Positions 1 to 8,847 are shown, numbered from the stretch's first letter. The stretch is DNA of 41,726 nt from Chitinophagaceae bacterium (GCA_020437365.1 JAGQWM010000019.1:1-41726), one strand, 5' to 3'. Notes: a model not told the origin generated them from the sequence alone. Translations and numbers: made by a program.

Positions 1-720
1 CCAGCAGCATCTTTGTTCTTTGGGTTTGGGTAAAGACAGAAAAGAAAAGCCCATAATTTCCTCATCGCCGTTCTGCACTTCCATTTTTGTATAGTCCAGG
101 CTTCTGCCATCGATTCTTGGCGGCGTACCGGTTTTGAGACGGTCGCTTTCGAATCCCAGCGAAACCAATTGTTCGGTGATACCGGTGGCGGCTTTTTCGG
201 CCATACGGCCACCGCCAAAGTTCTTTTCGCCTATATGTACAATGCCATTCAGAAAAGTGCCGTTGGTCAAAACAACCGTTTTAGCTTTGATGGCATGTCC
301 CATTCCTGTTTTTACGCCTACACAAATGCCTTTTTCAACGATGATTTCCCTTACCATATCCTGGTAAAAATCGAGGTTGGGTGTTTTTTCGAGCATTTCA
401 CGCCATTTCAGCGAAAATAACATGCGGTCATTTTGTGTTCTCGGACTCCACATGGCCGGGCCTTTACTCCGGTTCAACATCCTGAACTGGATGGTAGAAA
501 AGTCAGATACAATACCTGAATATCCGCCCATAGCATCTATTTCACGTACAATTTGCCCTTTGGCAATGCCACCCATGGCGGGATTACAACTCATTTGGGC
601 AATGGTTTGCAAGTTCATAGTAACCAAAAGCGTCCGGGAACCGAGATTGGCTGCTGCGGCTGCTGCTTCGCATCCGGCGTGGCCACCACCTACAACTATT
701 ACATCATACGCTGAAAACAT
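1..720 (-). CDS. mnmG: MnmG (GidA), tRNA uridine-5-carboxymethylaminomethyl modification enzyme, N-terminal part
   Basis: The FAD-dependent subunit that, with MnmE, installs the (carboxymethyl)aminomethyl group on C5 of wobble uridine 34 in certain tRNAs. Only the first 240 residues are present; the gene runs off the left edge. The N-terminus carries the FAD Rossmann motif VVGGGHAGCEAA (residues 9-20) and the family signature SCNPAMGGIAKG followed by EIDAMGG, including the conserved Cys45. The ATG at 718-720 starts one strand of the FAD fold directly, so the start is secure. A TAnnTTTG promoter element lies only a few bases upstream, so the transcript may be almost leaderless. ybeY lies upstream on the same strand, with two parS-like sites in the gap. 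Identification is firm. Confidence 0.97.
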   Translation of the reverse strand, partial: MFSAYDVIVVGGGHAGCEAAAAAANLGSRTLLVTMNLQTIAQMSCNPAMGGIAKGQIVREIDAMGGYSGIVSDFSTIQFRMLNRSKGPAMWSPRTQNDRMLFSLKWREMLEKTPNLDFYQDMVREIIVEKGICVGVKTGMGHAIKAKTVVLTNGTFLNGIVHIGEKNFGGGRMAEKAATGITEQLVSLGFESDRLKTGTPPRIDGRSLDYTKMEVQNGDEEIMGFSFLSLPKPKEQRCCW

Positions 721-727
721 AAGTGTG

Positions 728-735
728 CAAAGGTA
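728..735 (-). promoter_or_regulatory. Candidate mnmG promoter, -7 element TACCTTTG
   Basis: Reading the minus strand, TACCTTTG followed by C matches the Bacteroidota sigma-A -7 consensus TAnnTTTG exactly. Its last base is 7 nt before the mnmG ATG, which would give an almost leaderless mRNA. No convincing -33 TTG at the usual spacing is visible. Confidence 0.5.
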
Positions 736-776
736 AAACCTTAATCCCAAATGAAGGATTGAATATAAAACTGTAT

Positions 777-792
777 TGTTTCACGGGAAACA
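777..792. promoter_or_regulatory. parS: parS-like site 1
   Basis: TGTTTCACGGGAAACA matches the widely conserved ParB-binding palindrome TGTTTCACGTGAAACA in 15 of 16 positions (G for T at position 10). It lies in the mnmG-ybeY gap, 35 bp from a second near-match. ParB would bind here and nucleate the chromosome partition complex. The match is seen; the binding is inferred. Confidence 0.6.
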
Positions 793-811
793 TTCCCAAA
801 CCGAACCCGAT

Positions 812-827
812 TGTTTCATGTGAAACA
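812..827. promoter_or_regulatory. parS: parS-like site 2
   Basis: TGTTTCATGTGAAACA differs from the parS consensus at one position (T for C at position 8). It directly abuts the ybeY stop codon (828-830) and is 35 bp from site 1. Because it is nearly palindromic it could also be read as a short hairpin after ybeY, but the loop would be only about 2 nt and there is no T-run, so parS is the better reading. Confidence 0.65.
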
Positions 828-1268
828 TTACCTGAAGTATTTGGCCAGGTAATACTCTTCTTTTTCTGCCATTAGCCTTCTTTCGGCCTTTGTTTTATCG
901 CCATAACCGCATAAATGTAAAATGCCATGAAAAATAACCCGGTGCAGTTCCATTTTAATCGTAGTACCATGTAAAAAAGCATTCTCTCTGACCCGGTCGT
1001 CGCTAATGTATATTTCGGCTTCTATAGCCTCCGATTCCGATAAATCAAAACTAATGACGTCAGTATAATAATCATGCTGCAAAAAATCTTTGTTGATATT
1101 CAACAAAACATCGTCGGTACAAAAAATGATACGCAGTTCCCCTAGCTTCTTTTTTTCCTCTTGGAAGATTAAGGGTATGAAAACTTTTAACCGGGAACGG
1201 TTTTTTAAAGCAGGGTTTGTATTCTGGTAAAAAAATCGAACTTTTGCGAACGGCGATGTCGGCTTCAT
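828..1268 (-). CDS. ybeY: YbeY, endoribonuclease / rRNA maturation factor
   Basis: A single-strand-specific metallo-endoribonuclease of 146 residues involved in 16S rRNA 3'-end maturation and ribosome quality control. The zinc-binding signature is seen as HGILHLCGYGDK, the Bacteroidota form of HGxLHLxGYDH in which the third His is replaced around GDK. The preceding segment HDYYTDVISFDLSE is also typical. The ATG at 1266-1268 (MKPTSPF) is chosen; a longer reading begins with TTG at 1289. It is divergent from feoA and upstream of mnmG on the same strand, an arrangement common in Bacteroidota. Short for the family but complete. Confidence 0.93.
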   Translation of the reverse strand: MKPTSPFAKVRFFYQNTNPALKNRSRLKVFIPLIFQEEKKKLGELRIIFCTDDVLLNINKDFLQHDYYTDVISFDLSESEAIEAEIYISDDRVRENAFLHGTTIKMELHRVIFHGILHLCGYGDKTKAERRLMAEKEEYYLAKYFR

Positions 1269-1306
1269 AATATCAAAAATCGTAAACAAATAGAATCTAA
1301 CAAGGG

Positions 1307-1314
1307 TAGATTTG
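1307..1314 (+). promoter_or_regulatory. Candidate feoA-nadD promoter, -7 element TAGATTTG
   Basis: TAGATTTG is an exact TAnnTTTG match ending 17 nt before the feoA ATG. No clear -33 TTG at about 20 nt spacing. Confidence 0.5.
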
Positions 1315-1331
1315 TAAATTATACCAAATAC

Positions 1332-1562
1332 ATGATCAGAAGGCTTTCCGAATTAAAACCCGGACAAACGGGTATCATCAAAGAATTTATAAATAATGCA
1401 CCCCATTTGGAATTGATGGAAATGGGCTGCCTTCCGGGCGAAACCATTTTATTGGAGCAAATAGCACCACTCGGCGACCCCATCTCTGTTTCTATAGCCG
1501 GTTATCATTTAAGCCTGAGAATGAAAGAAGCAGAGTTGATTATTGTTGAATTAAATAATTGA
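1332..1562 (+). CDS. feoA: FeoA-family SH3-like protein
   Basis: A 76-residue cytoplasmic protein of the FeoA domain family, thought to bind and modulate the FeoB ferrous-iron permease. Family hallmarks: the opening LxELxPGQxGxI, the middle segment ELMEMGCLPGETILLEQIAP, and the ending GYHLSLRMKEAELIIVE. It is followed after 15 bp by nadD on the same strand, so the two are probably co-transcribed, although their functions are unrelated. FeoB lies about 3 kb away on the opposite strand rather than next to it, so the functional link is inferred from family only. Confidence 0.9.
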   Translation: MIRRLSELKPGQTGIIKEFINNAPHLELMEMGCLPGETILLEQIAPLGDPISVSIAGYHLSLRMKEAELIIVELNN

Positions 1563-1577
1563 TAATCAATATTTTAA

Positions 1578-2150
1578 ATGAAAATTGGCCTTTATTTCGG
1601 TTCGTTCAACCCGGTACATGTAGCCCATCTGATAATTGCTAATCACTTACTCAACCATTCAGATCTGGATAAAATATGGTTTGTAGTGTCGCCTCAAAAT
1701 CCATTTAAATCGGGCAAGAATTTATTGAATGAATACCATCGGCTTCACCTGGTACAAACGGCGATTGAAAATGACGTCCGCATGAAAGCTTCGAATATTG
1801 AATTCAGTTTGCCCAAGCCTTCTTACACTTCCACCACACTGGCTTACCTGGCAGAGAAATATCCCGAACATGAATTTGTACTCATCATGGGTAGTGATAG
1901 TTTTCAAAATCTACATAAATGGAAAAACGCCGATAATATCATCAACAATTACGAAATCTATATTTACCTGCGGCCCGGATTCGAGGTGGACAACACCCTG
2001 CAAGCAAAAATAAAAATTATGGATGCGCCGTTATTACAAATTTCGGCTACACGTATCCGTGAGGATATAAAAAACGGGAAATCTGTTCGCTATGTTTTAC
2101 CCGAAGCCGTGCGGGAAGAAATAGAAAGTGGCGGTTACTACAAAAAATAA
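1578..2150 (+). CDS. nadD: NadD, nicotinate-nucleotide adenylyltransferase
   Basis: Transfers AMP from ATP to nicotinate mononucleotide, giving nicotinate adenine dinucleotide, the step before NAD synthetase. The 190-residue protein shows the nucleotidyltransferase motif GSFNPVHVAH (residues 8-17, HxGH-like), the segment FVLIMGSDSFQNLHKW for substrate recognition, and the C-terminal ISATRIRED motif (ISxTxxR) that binds ATP. Length is normal. It lies 15 bp after feoA and converges on the chromate transporter with only 2 bp between stops. NadA, an earlier enzyme of the same pathway, is at 19763-20785. Confidence 0.96.
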   Translation: MKIGLYFGSFNPVHVAHLIIANHLLNHSDLDKIWFVVSPQNPFKSGKNLLNEYHRLHLVQTAIENDVRMKASNIEFSLPKPSYTSTTLAYLAEKYPEHEFVLIMGSDSFQNLHKWKNADNIINNYEIYIYLRPGFEVDNTLQAKIKIMDAPLLQISATRIREDIKNGKSVRYVLPEAVREEIESGGYYKK

Positions 2151-2152
2151 AA

Positions 2153-3394
2153 TCAGAATAAAGCACCCAACAACAAGCAGCCCAATACAATGAGCGGCGG
2201 TGGAATTTTTTTGACATTGAGTAATAAAAAAGTGCCCACCATCGTCAGGATATTGATAGAAGTGCTCACCAGTTTTTCATCCGAAAAAGAAATGTCTTTC
2301 ATAATATAAAAAGTAGAAGCAATCATAATACCGATGATAACGGCATTGATACCTTCGAGAGAACGATAGACAACGGCATATTTTTTCAGGTTGTTCCAGA
2401 TGGGAAAAAAGAAAAGTACCAACAAAGCACTGGGAAGAAAAATGGCCACCATACCAATCAGGCAACCCAACATTTGCATGCGATAGCCCATATCTTTTAA
2501 TGCCATGCCGCCCGTAAAAGCGGAAATAGAAAACACCGGACCGGGTACCGCTCTTACGATGCCCATGCCGGTATATAAACTGTTTTCATCTATCTGCACC
2601 GCTTCGGGATTTTTTTCTTTGACCACTTCGGGCCTTACACTCCATTGTTCATACATCATTGGAATCAACACCTGGCCGCCACCAAATACCAAGCTGCCCA
2701 TCCGGTATGTATTTTCAAAAAGATTAATCGGTTTACGGTCGTGCCAGTCCTGCTTCCTGGCTGTTTCACTGAGGATACCGGCGCCAATAAAAATAATACC
2801 GAACAACCAGAAATTCCACCATTTTATTTTTTTGGGTTTTTGTACTTCCTGCGGAATTCTTTTTTTACTGAAATTCGTAGCTACGCCACCGAGAAAAATC
2901 AATGAAGGAATAACCCAGGGCTGGCCGAATAAAAAATAAGTGGCTATAACACCGACCGACATAATTATCCAGGTAATTAAATTTTTAACCGCAATGGAAA
3001 AAGTAGTAAACGTGGCATAGGCTAAAAACCCGACCGCCATCGGTGCAATGAATTTAAAAATATCGGTACCCAGCTCTTTTTTATCAATGTATTGCAACAG
3101 AAAAGAAAGGCCACCCATGATAATACAAGCCGGTAAAATCCAAATAATCAATGTCAACACAGCCAGAGGAACACCACCTCTTTTGTAACCGATAAGTGTT
3201 ACGGTTTGTGTAGAAGAAGCTCCGGGCAACAACTGGCAAAAAGCATTATACTCCAACAATTCTTCCTCGGTAACATAAGGCTTTTCCTTTACAAAAGTCT
3301 TCATCATCATACCAATATGTGCCTGCGGCCCACCGTAAGCCGTAATGCTATAAAAGAAAACCGATCGTAAAAAATTTAAATGTCGCAGTAGCAT
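2153..3394 (-). CDS. chrA: Chromate transporter (CHR family, long-chain)
   Basis: An integral membrane protein of 413 residues with two homologous CHR halves. The first half has [12 protein letters not shown] near residues 19-30 and [20 protein letters not shown]; the second has [16 protein letters not shown] and [19 protein letters not shown]. Both are hallmarks of the family, whose studied members export chromate by ion antiport. Roughly ten hydrophobic segments are visible. The physiological substrate in this organism cannot be read from sequence. Single gene on the minus strand, convergent with nadD and divergent from the beta-lactamase-fold gene; no chrB regulator alongside. Confidence 0.9.
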   Translation of the reverse strand: MLLRHLNFLRSVFFYSITAYGGPQAHIGMMMKTFVKEKPYVTEEELLEYNAFCQLLPGASSTQTVTLIGYKRGGVPLAVLTLIIWILPACIIMGGLSFLLQYIDKKELGTDIFKFIAPMAVGFLAYATFTTFSIAVKNLITWIIMSVGVIATYFLFGQPWVIPSLIFLGGVATNFSKKRIPQEVQKPKKIKWWNFWLFGIIFIGAGILSETARKQDWHDRKPINLFENTYRMGSLVFGGGQVLIPMMYEQWSVRPEVVKEKNPEAVQIDENSLYTGMGIVRAVPGPVFSISAFTGGMALKDMGYRMQMLGCLIGMVAIFLPSALLVLFFFPIWNNLKKYAVVYRSLEGINAVIIGIMIASTFYIMKDISFSDEKLVSTSINILTMVGTFLLLNVKKIPPPLIVLGCLLLGALF

Positions 3395-3543
3395 TGGAGA
3401 ATAAATATAAATAAAAACCGCTCAGCTTAGCCTGATTCTCCCCTTCGGGAAAAAAATCAATGAAAGTTTTTGGCGGCCGTTCAATAATTATTACAGGGGA
3501 ATTGTATTTTGCAATACTCCTTTTTACGCAAAACAACCCCAAC

Positions 3544-4410
3544 ATGAAAAAAACAATTTTTAGTTTACTGCTGATTTTTCCGTTCTTGGTTTTTTCTCAA
3601 AAAACAGATAAAAAATTAACCGCCGAATTGGAAAACTGTATAAAAGGCTTTCACGGCGATATTGGTATTTATTTTAAAAACCTGAAAACCGGTAAAACAG
3701 TAGCTATTCATGCCGATACAATTTATACCACCGCCAGTATTGTAAAAACAACCATTCTCTTGGGCATTATGGATAAATTAGACAAAGGCGCCTTGCAATA
3801 CGACCAGGTGTTCACTTATAAAGATTCTTTGTTGTATGAAGGTGAAGACATTTTGGGCTCATTTAAAAACAATGAAAAAATTACGCTTCGCAAATTAATT
3901 ATGCTCATGCTAACCACCAGCGATAATACGGCCAGTTTATGGTTGCAGAGCCTGGCCGGAACCGGCATGCGCATCAACACAATCCTCGATAGTCTTGGAT
4001 TTGAAAAAACAAGAATGAACTCCCGTACCAAGGGCCGTCATGGCGACTGGGAAAAATATGGCTGGGGGCAAACCACACCCAAAGAAATGGCAAGGTTGTT
4101 TGAAATGATTTTCCGGAAAAAAATATTTTCGCCGGCGGTTTCTGACAGAATGATAAGAGTGTTGTCCAGGAATTTCTGGGATGATGAAGGCCTGTCACAA
4201 ATTCCGCCGGGCGTAGCTGTTATGAGTAAAAACGGGGCTGTAGATGCTTCCCGTAGTGAAGTGATGTTGGTAAATTCCAAAAAAAATCCCTACATACTGG
4301 CGGTTTTTACAGACAACAATAAAGACACCAGTTGGCAGCCCGATAATGAAGCCTGGGTTTTGATTCGAAAAATTTCAAAACTGGTTTGGGAACATAAAAA
4401 GAGAGAGTAG
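3544..4410 (+). CDS. Secreted class A beta-lactamase-fold serine hydrolase, apparently lacking the Glu166 general base
   Basis: A 288-residue exported protein; signal peptide MKKTIFSLLLIFPFLVFSQ, so ATG 3544 is used rather than an upstream one at 3460. The serine-acylase elements are present in order: S65-I-V-K68 (SxxK), S126-D-N128 (SDN) and K229-N-G231 (KTG-like). Counting from SDN to the conserved TTP (53 residues to the Pro, the same as in TEM by my count) puts the omega-loop Glu166 equivalent at Thr162 and Asn170 at His166. Without that Glu, deacylation of a beta-lactam would be poor, so it may be a peptidoglycan-related or other hydrolase rather than a resistance enzyme. Convergent with feoB. 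Confidence 0.85.
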   Translation: MKKTIFSLLLIFPFLVFSQKTDKKLTAELENCIKGFHGDIGIYFKNLKTGKTVAIHADTIYTTASIVKTTILLGIMDKLDKGALQYDQVFTYKDSLLYEGEDILGSFKNNEKITLRKLIMLMLTTSDNTASLWLQSLAGTGMRINTILDSLGFEKTRMNSRTKGRHGDWEKYGWGQTTPKEMARLFEMIFRKKIFSPAVSDRMIRVLSRNFWDDEGLSQIPPGVAVMSKNGAVDASRSEVMLVNSKKNPYILAVFTDNNKDTSWQPDNEAWVLIRKISKLVWEHKKRE

Positions 4411-4418
4411 CTTTTTAT
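4394..4418. terminator. Possible bidirectional terminator between convergent genes
   Basis: ATAAAAAG (4394-4401) and CTTTTTAT (4411-4418) form a perfect 8-bp stem with a 9-nt loop that includes the stop codon of the upstream gene. The stem is A/T-rich and no long T-run follows on either strand, so termination is only suggested. Confidence 0.35.
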
Positions 4419-6535
4419 TTAAAAAGATTATACACCAATAAGCTCATTACATAAGCCAGTCCGGTCATATACAACACTTGAATAATCGGCCATTTCCAGG
4501 TTTTGGTTTCTTTGCGCACAATTACCAAGGTACTCATACACTGCATGGCAAAGACATAAAATATCATTAAGGATAATCCGGTAGCAAGATTAAAAACCGG
4601 TGTACCATCGGGTCGCTTAGCAGCTTTCATTTTTTCGTTCAACATCTGGCTGCCTGAATCTTCATCGCCCACACTATACAAAGTAGCCATGGTGCCTACA
4701 AACACTTCACGGGCTGCAAAAGATGTAATTAACGCAATGCCGATTTTCCAATCGTAGCCCAAAGGAGCTATAGCGGGTTCAATGGATTTACCCAAACGGC
4801 CGGCATAAGAATTTTCCAATTTTGCGGCAGCAAAAGATTTATTGATTTCTTTTGTATTGGCTCCCGGCTGCATTTTCATTTGTTCGTACCGGGCGGTAAT
4901 TTTTTGCATCGATTGACCGGGGCCAAATGAAGACAAGCCCCAAAGAATTAAACTGATAACCATAATGACCTTTCCAGCATCAAATACAAAAATCCTGGCC
5001 TTGCTAACCATTGTGGCGATAATGTTTTTCCAACGTGGTGAACGATAAGTGGGTAATTCTAAAATGAAAAAACTTTTCTCTTGTATTTTGATAAACCATT
5101 TGGCTACATAAGAAACTATCAATGCCATTACCAAGCCCAATAAATACAAACCCATCATTACCAAACCCTGTACGCCCAGAAAACCAAACAAATAATGTTG
5201 CGGAATAACCAATCCGATTAAAATCGTATAAACGGGCAGGCGGGCAGAACAACTCATCAACGGCGTTATTAAAATCGTTAATAACCTCTCTTTCCTGTTT
5301 TCAATATTCCGGGTGCTCATAATCGCGGGAACGGCACAGGCAAATCCGCTAATCATAGGCATGACGCTTTTTCCATTTAATCCCACACTTCGCATAAGCC
5401 TGTCCGATAGGAAACTGATGCGGGCCATATAGCCCGTGTCTTCCAATAAAGTAATCAAAGCAAACAAAATCATTATTTGCGGTACGAACACAAGAATCCC
5501 ACTCAGCCCGGCTAAAACTCCGTTGATCAATAAATCGGTCCATCGGCCGGCCGGTAATATAGCAGACAAGGCGCTGCTCAATTGGGCAAAGCCCCATTCT
5601 ATCCAATCCATCGGGTATTGTGCTATCCAGAAAACACATTGGAACAATAAAAACAAAACGCCCAATAAAATCAAATAACCCCAAACCCGGTGCAATAAAA
5701 TATTATCTAATTTTTCGGTGAAGATTTTTTTCTGCAATGGGTCGGGTTCGGCAACCGCTTTTTGCATAATGGTTTTAATCCTATCGTAACGCATCAGAAT
5801 TTCAGCAGCCTGCGTTTTTGTCGGACTAAATTTATTATCGATTTCTATTTGTTCTATTTCTTCCTGGTCTTTTTCGGAAAAAGCAAAAGATTCGTGATTG
5901 ATCAAATAATGGATAGCCGTGTAATCGCTTAAAGTCGGAATTTTTTTTTGAATCCCTTCAATGGCTTCGGGTGCCAAAGATTTATTATCGACAATATCCC
6001 TGGCCGGCGATTGATAAATATGTTGTGCCGTTTGCGAAATCAGTTTTTTTAATTCACCAATCCCTTTGTTTTTTCTTGGCGAAATTCCTACAACAGGAAC
6101 GCCTAATTCTCTTTCCAATGCGGCTACATCAATCTTTACGCCTTTTTTTTTGGCAATGTCCATCATGGTCAGCGCAATGACAACCGGACGTTTCAGGTCA
6201 ATGATTTGGGTACAAAAAAGTAAATTCCTTTTTAAATTGCTGGCATCGGCCACCACGACAACAACATCGGCTTGCAATGCCGCATCTTGCTGCAATAAAA
6301 GTTTATAGCTTACCCATTCATCCATTCTTTTTGGGTAAAGGCTATAGGTGCCGGGCAAATCAATGACTTCGGCTTTTGTATTGTCGGGTAAAATAGTGGT
6401 GCCGGTTTTCTTATCGACCGTTACACCCGGAAAATTTCCGACTCGCTGGTTCATACCGGTCAGGCAATTAAATAGTGAACTTTTTCCACTATTAGGATTT
6501 CCAACAAGAGCAATATGTAAACGGTCTTTTTTCAA
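4415..6535 (-). CDS. feoB: FeoB, GTP-dependent ferrous iron permease
   Basis: Inner-membrane Fe(II) importer of 706 residues. The N-terminal G domain shows G1 GNPNSGKSS (residues 12-20), G3 DLPGTYSL and G4 TMMD in place of the usual NxxD. A helical spacer follows, then a polytopic membrane core with the two Gate motifs (YMARISFL...GFACAVPAIM and the later AAREVFVGTMATLYS region). The start is TTG at 6533-6535: an in-frame TAA lies five codons upstream and no ATG precedes the G1 loop. A weak AAGG lies upstream. The usual partner feoA is separated, about 3 kb away and on the other strand. Confidence 0.97.
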   Translation of the reverse strand: MKKDRLHIALVGNPNSGKSSLFNCLTGMNQRVGNFPGVTVDKKTGTTILPDNTKAEVIDLPGTYSLYPKRMDEWVSYKLLLQQDAALQADVVVVVADASNLKRNLLFCTQIIDLKRPVVIALTMMDIAKKKGVKIDVAALERELGVPVVGISPRKNKGIGELKKLISQTAQHIYQSPARDIVDNKSLAPEAIEGIQKKIPTLSDYTAIHYLINHESFAFSEKDQEEIEQIEIDNKFSPTKTQAAEILMRYDRIKTIMQKAVAEPDPLQKKIFTEKLDNILLHRVWGYLILLGVLFLLFQCVFWIAQYPMDWIEWGFAQLSSALSAILPAGRWTDLLINGVLAGLSGILVFVPQIMILFALITLLEDTGYMARISFLSDRLMRSVGLNGKSVMPMISGFACAVPAIMSTRNIENRKERLLTILITPLMSCSARLPVYTILIGLVIPQHYLFGFLGVQGLVMMGLYLLGLVMALIVSYVAKWFIKIQEKSFFILELPTYRSPRWKNIIATMVSKARIFVFDAGKVIMVISLILWGLSSFGPGQSMQKITARYEQMKMQPGANTKEINKSFAAAKLENSYAGRLGKSIEPAIAPLGYDWKIGIALITSFAAREVFVGTMATLYSVGDEDSGSQMLNEKMKAAKRPDGTPVFNLATGLSLMIFYVFAMQCMSTLVIVRKETKTWKWPIIQVLYMTGLAYVMSLLVYNLFK

Positions 6536-6568
6536 CTTTACTTCACCTTAAAAATAATGAGGAGCCGG

Positions 6569-6576
6569 CAAAAGTA
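6569..6576 (-). promoter_or_regulatory. Candidate feoB promoter, -7 element TACTTTTG
   Basis: On the minus strand TACTTTTG followed by C matches TAnnTTTG exactly and lies 33 nt upstream of the feoB TTG start. CCGGCAAA is repeated directly around it (6565-6572 and 6579-6586); the repeat could be chance or an operator. No recognisable Fur box was identified. Confidence 0.4.
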
Positions 6577-6684
6577 AACCGGCAAAGGCTGACTACCTTA
6601 CGATATGCGATTTTAAGTATTCAATATCGGAAAAACTATGACTTAAATATGTCTTTTCTCTTTAGGTTTTCAATTTGGCATCAA

Positions 6685-6692
6685 TACCTTTG
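6685..6692 (+). promoter_or_regulatory. Candidate promoter of the M28 peptidase gene, -7 element TACCTTTG
   Basis: Exact TAnnTTTG match ending 20 nt before the ATG of the peptidase gene. No -33 element at standard spacing is evident. Confidence 0.5.
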
Positions 6693-6712
6693 TTCCACAA
6701 TCATTACAGAAT

Positions 6713-8386
6713 ATGAAGTCTTTTTTAACTAAATATCTTTTCCTTTTTAGTTTCCTTTTGGGGGCTTGTACGGCTTCGCAAAAAACAGCGAAGGTTCGTA
6801 ACAATACCTCGATGCTCGATAGCCTGAAAGCCAATATTTCTTACCTGGCCGATGATCGTTTGGAAGGCCGCCGGGCCGGTACCCATGGTGAAGAGCTTGC
6901 CATGGATTATATCCAACAAAAATTTCAGTCGATAGGGCTATTGCCAAAAGGGCAAAATGGTTTTATCCAATCTTTCCCCATCGACGATGGTAAAAAGATT
7001 ATGGCTAAAACGAAATTAATCATTGACAGTACTTCACTTAGGGTAGAAAAAGATTTTTTTCCTTTTCCTTACAGCCCGAATGATTCATTGGAAAATGATG
7101 TGTCCGTAGCACTGCAGGAAGCAGAAACGCCCTGGATCTACGACCTGCATGATCCCCTTGAAGAAAATGCTAAGAACCCGCATTTCGATTTGTCGGCGTA
7201 TATCTATGAGAATGCGCAAAAAGCCAAAGAAAAAGGTGCCACTGCCGTATTCTTGTACAATACTTCATCTATTGATGATGGCTTAAAGTTTGAAGCAAAA
7301 GATAAAAAAGAACCGCTTTCTATTCCGGTTATTTATGTAGCAAAAAATATGGCCGAAAAATTATTTTCAAATATAACCGCCACGATGCATATCAAATTGG
7401 TCGTAGAAATGAAGGAGCAAAAAAGAACCGGCCATAACGTCATCGGTTATTTAGATAACGGCGCCCCAAACACGGTAATTCTGGGTGCCCACTTCGATCA
7501 TTTGGGCTATGGCGAAGATGGTAATTCCATGATCCGGCATTTCGATCATCCGATGATTCACAATGGTGCCGATGACAATGCCAGTGGAACGGCAGCTTTG
7601 ATACAGCTGGCCCGATTACTCAAAAAAACAAAAGACCTCCAAAAAAATTATTTATTCATTGCTTTTTCGGGAGAAGAGTTGGGTTTATTCGGTTCTAAAT
7701 ATTTTACCGAACATCCAACAATTGATTTACATGCTGTCGATTATATGATTAATATGGATATGGTAGGCCGTTTGAATGACAGTACAAACACGTTAACAGT
7801 TGGCGGCTATGGCACTTCGCCTGCTTGGGGGTTTTATTTTACCTCGTTGGCAGTAGAAGGCCGTGCACAAACTTTATATTTCAAATTTGACAGTAGCGGC
7901 ACGGGTCCCAGCGATCACACTTCTTTTTACAGAAAAAATATTCCTGTATTATTTTATTTTACGGGCATACACGCAGATTATCACAAACCTTCTGACGATG
8001 TAGAAAAAATAAATTTCAGTGGTGAAGAAAAAATTATTCAACATATTTTCAGCCTCGTTCATTACTTCGACCGGGAGCCTAAAATTGAATTTACCAAAAC
8101 CCGGGAAATCCAAACTTCCACCCGGACGAGTTTTAAGGTAACCATGGGCGTTATGCCCGATTATACATTTTCGGGCAGTGGGCTGAAAATTGATGGCGTG
8201 TTGGATAACCGACCGGCAAAAGCAGCCGGATTGAAAGCCGGAGATATTGTCATTCAGCTTGGCGATTTTACCATTAGTTCGATGGAAACTTATATGAAAG
8301 CCTTGGGCGCCATGCAGAAAGGAGAAACTGTGACCGTGCTATTTCTGAGAGATGGTAAAAAAGAAAAAACAACATTGGTTTTTTAA
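6713..8386 (+). CDS. M28-family zinc aminopeptidase lipoprotein with PA insert and C-terminal PDZ domain
   Basis: A 557-residue exported metallopeptidase. The N-terminus is a lipoprotein signal with lipobox LGAC (Cys19). A PA-like segment spans about residues 130-235. The M28 catalytic core has all expected metal ligands: H260 (GAHFDHLG), D287 (NGADDNASG), E321/E322 (SGEELGLFG), D349 (NMDMVGR) and H424 (HADYHKPSDD). A PDZ domain covers about 455-557 (GLKAGDIVIQLGDFTI). Probably an envelope-anchored aminopeptidase degrading peptides for nutrition. The next gene starts 11 bp after its stop. Confidence 0.93.
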   Translation: MKSFLTKYLFLFSFLLGACTASQKTAKVRNNTSMLDSLKANISYLADDRLEGRRAGTHGEELAMDYIQQKFQSIGLLPKGQNGFIQSFPIDDGKKIMAKTKLIIDSTSLRVEKDFFPFPYSPNDSLENDVSVALQEAETPWIYDLHDPLEENAKNPHFDLSAYIYENAQKAKEKGATAVFLYNTSSIDDGLKFEAKDKKEPLSIPVIYVAKNMAEKLFSNITATMHIKLVVEMKEQKRTGHNVIGYLDNGAPNTVILGAHFDHLGYGEDGNSMIRHFDHPMIHNGADDNASGTAALIQLARLLKKTKDLQKNYLFIAFSGEELGLFGSKYFTEHPTIDLHAVDYMINMDMVGRLNDSTNTLTVGGYGTSPAWGFYFTSLAVEGRAQTLYFKFDSSGTGPSDHTSFYRKNIPVLFYFTGIHADYHKPSDDVEKINFSGEEKIIQHIFSLVHYFDREPKIEFTKTREIQTSTRTSFKVTMGVMPDYTFSGSGLKIDGVLDNRPAKAAGLKAGDIVIQLGDFTISSMETYMKALGAMQKGETVTVLFLRDGKKEKTTLVF

Positions 8387-8397
8387 AACAAATACTC

Positions 8398-8847
8398 ATG
8401 GCTGCAAAAAACATTCATTATACGCTGAATAAAAAAACAATGGCGGTACAGTTTTTTGAAGACGTACAAATGATTGGTATCGTTAGTTCTGTCAAAGATT
8501 ATCAATTGTGCTGGCACCTGAACAATTCATTGGGACTTCATTTCACGGTGAACAACGAACTTGAAATAATCTGGCAGAAGAACAAAAGAAAATATCATTT
8601 TCCTATGTATGAGTTCCGGGAAAGAGACCGTTTCCTGGCGCATTATATTTACAATACGCAACACGATGGCGAATATTTATTGCCCGAATTCAAATACTTT
8701 GATTTTCTATGGATGATGAAAGGTGAAAAAATAGAACGACAGGAATTTGAATCACTTATGGAAGCTATCCGATCAATAAACAGTGTACAACTTGTAACAG
8801 AAATGCTTGTCGATAAAATTCAAAACAAAGAAAATTTAATCTTTTAA
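8398..8847 (+). CDS. IPExxxVDY-family protein
   Basis: A 149-residue cytoplasmic protein matching, by overall pattern, the Bacteroidota IPExxxVDY family of unknown function. The shared features are an early [19 protein letters not shown] segment (in the family usually xxxDYxLAYxLN), the FPMYEFRE strand, and a C-terminal signature that here reads [15 protein letters not shown], a drifted form of IPExxxVDYFL. No catalytic motif is visible. It follows the M28 gene by 11 bp and precedes the pterin dehydratase by 11 bp, so it is probably in one transcript with both. Confidence 0.75.
   Translation: MAAKNIHYTLNKKTMAVQFFEDVQMIGIVSSVKDYQLCWHLNNSLGLHFTVNNELEIIWQKNKRKYHFPMYEFRERDRFLAHYIYNTQHDGEYLLPEFKYFDFLWMMKGEKIERQEFESLMEAIRSINSVQLVTEMLVDKIQNKENLIF

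Noticed and set aside
2505..2939. A 144-codon plus-strand frame opposite the chromate transporter
   Set aside because: It is a reverse-strand shadow of a clear membrane transporter gene, with no recognisable domain.
3460..3543. Upstream in-frame extension of the beta-lactamase-fold gene
   Set aside because: The first 28 residues do not form a signal peptide, while the ATG at 3544 begins one directly.
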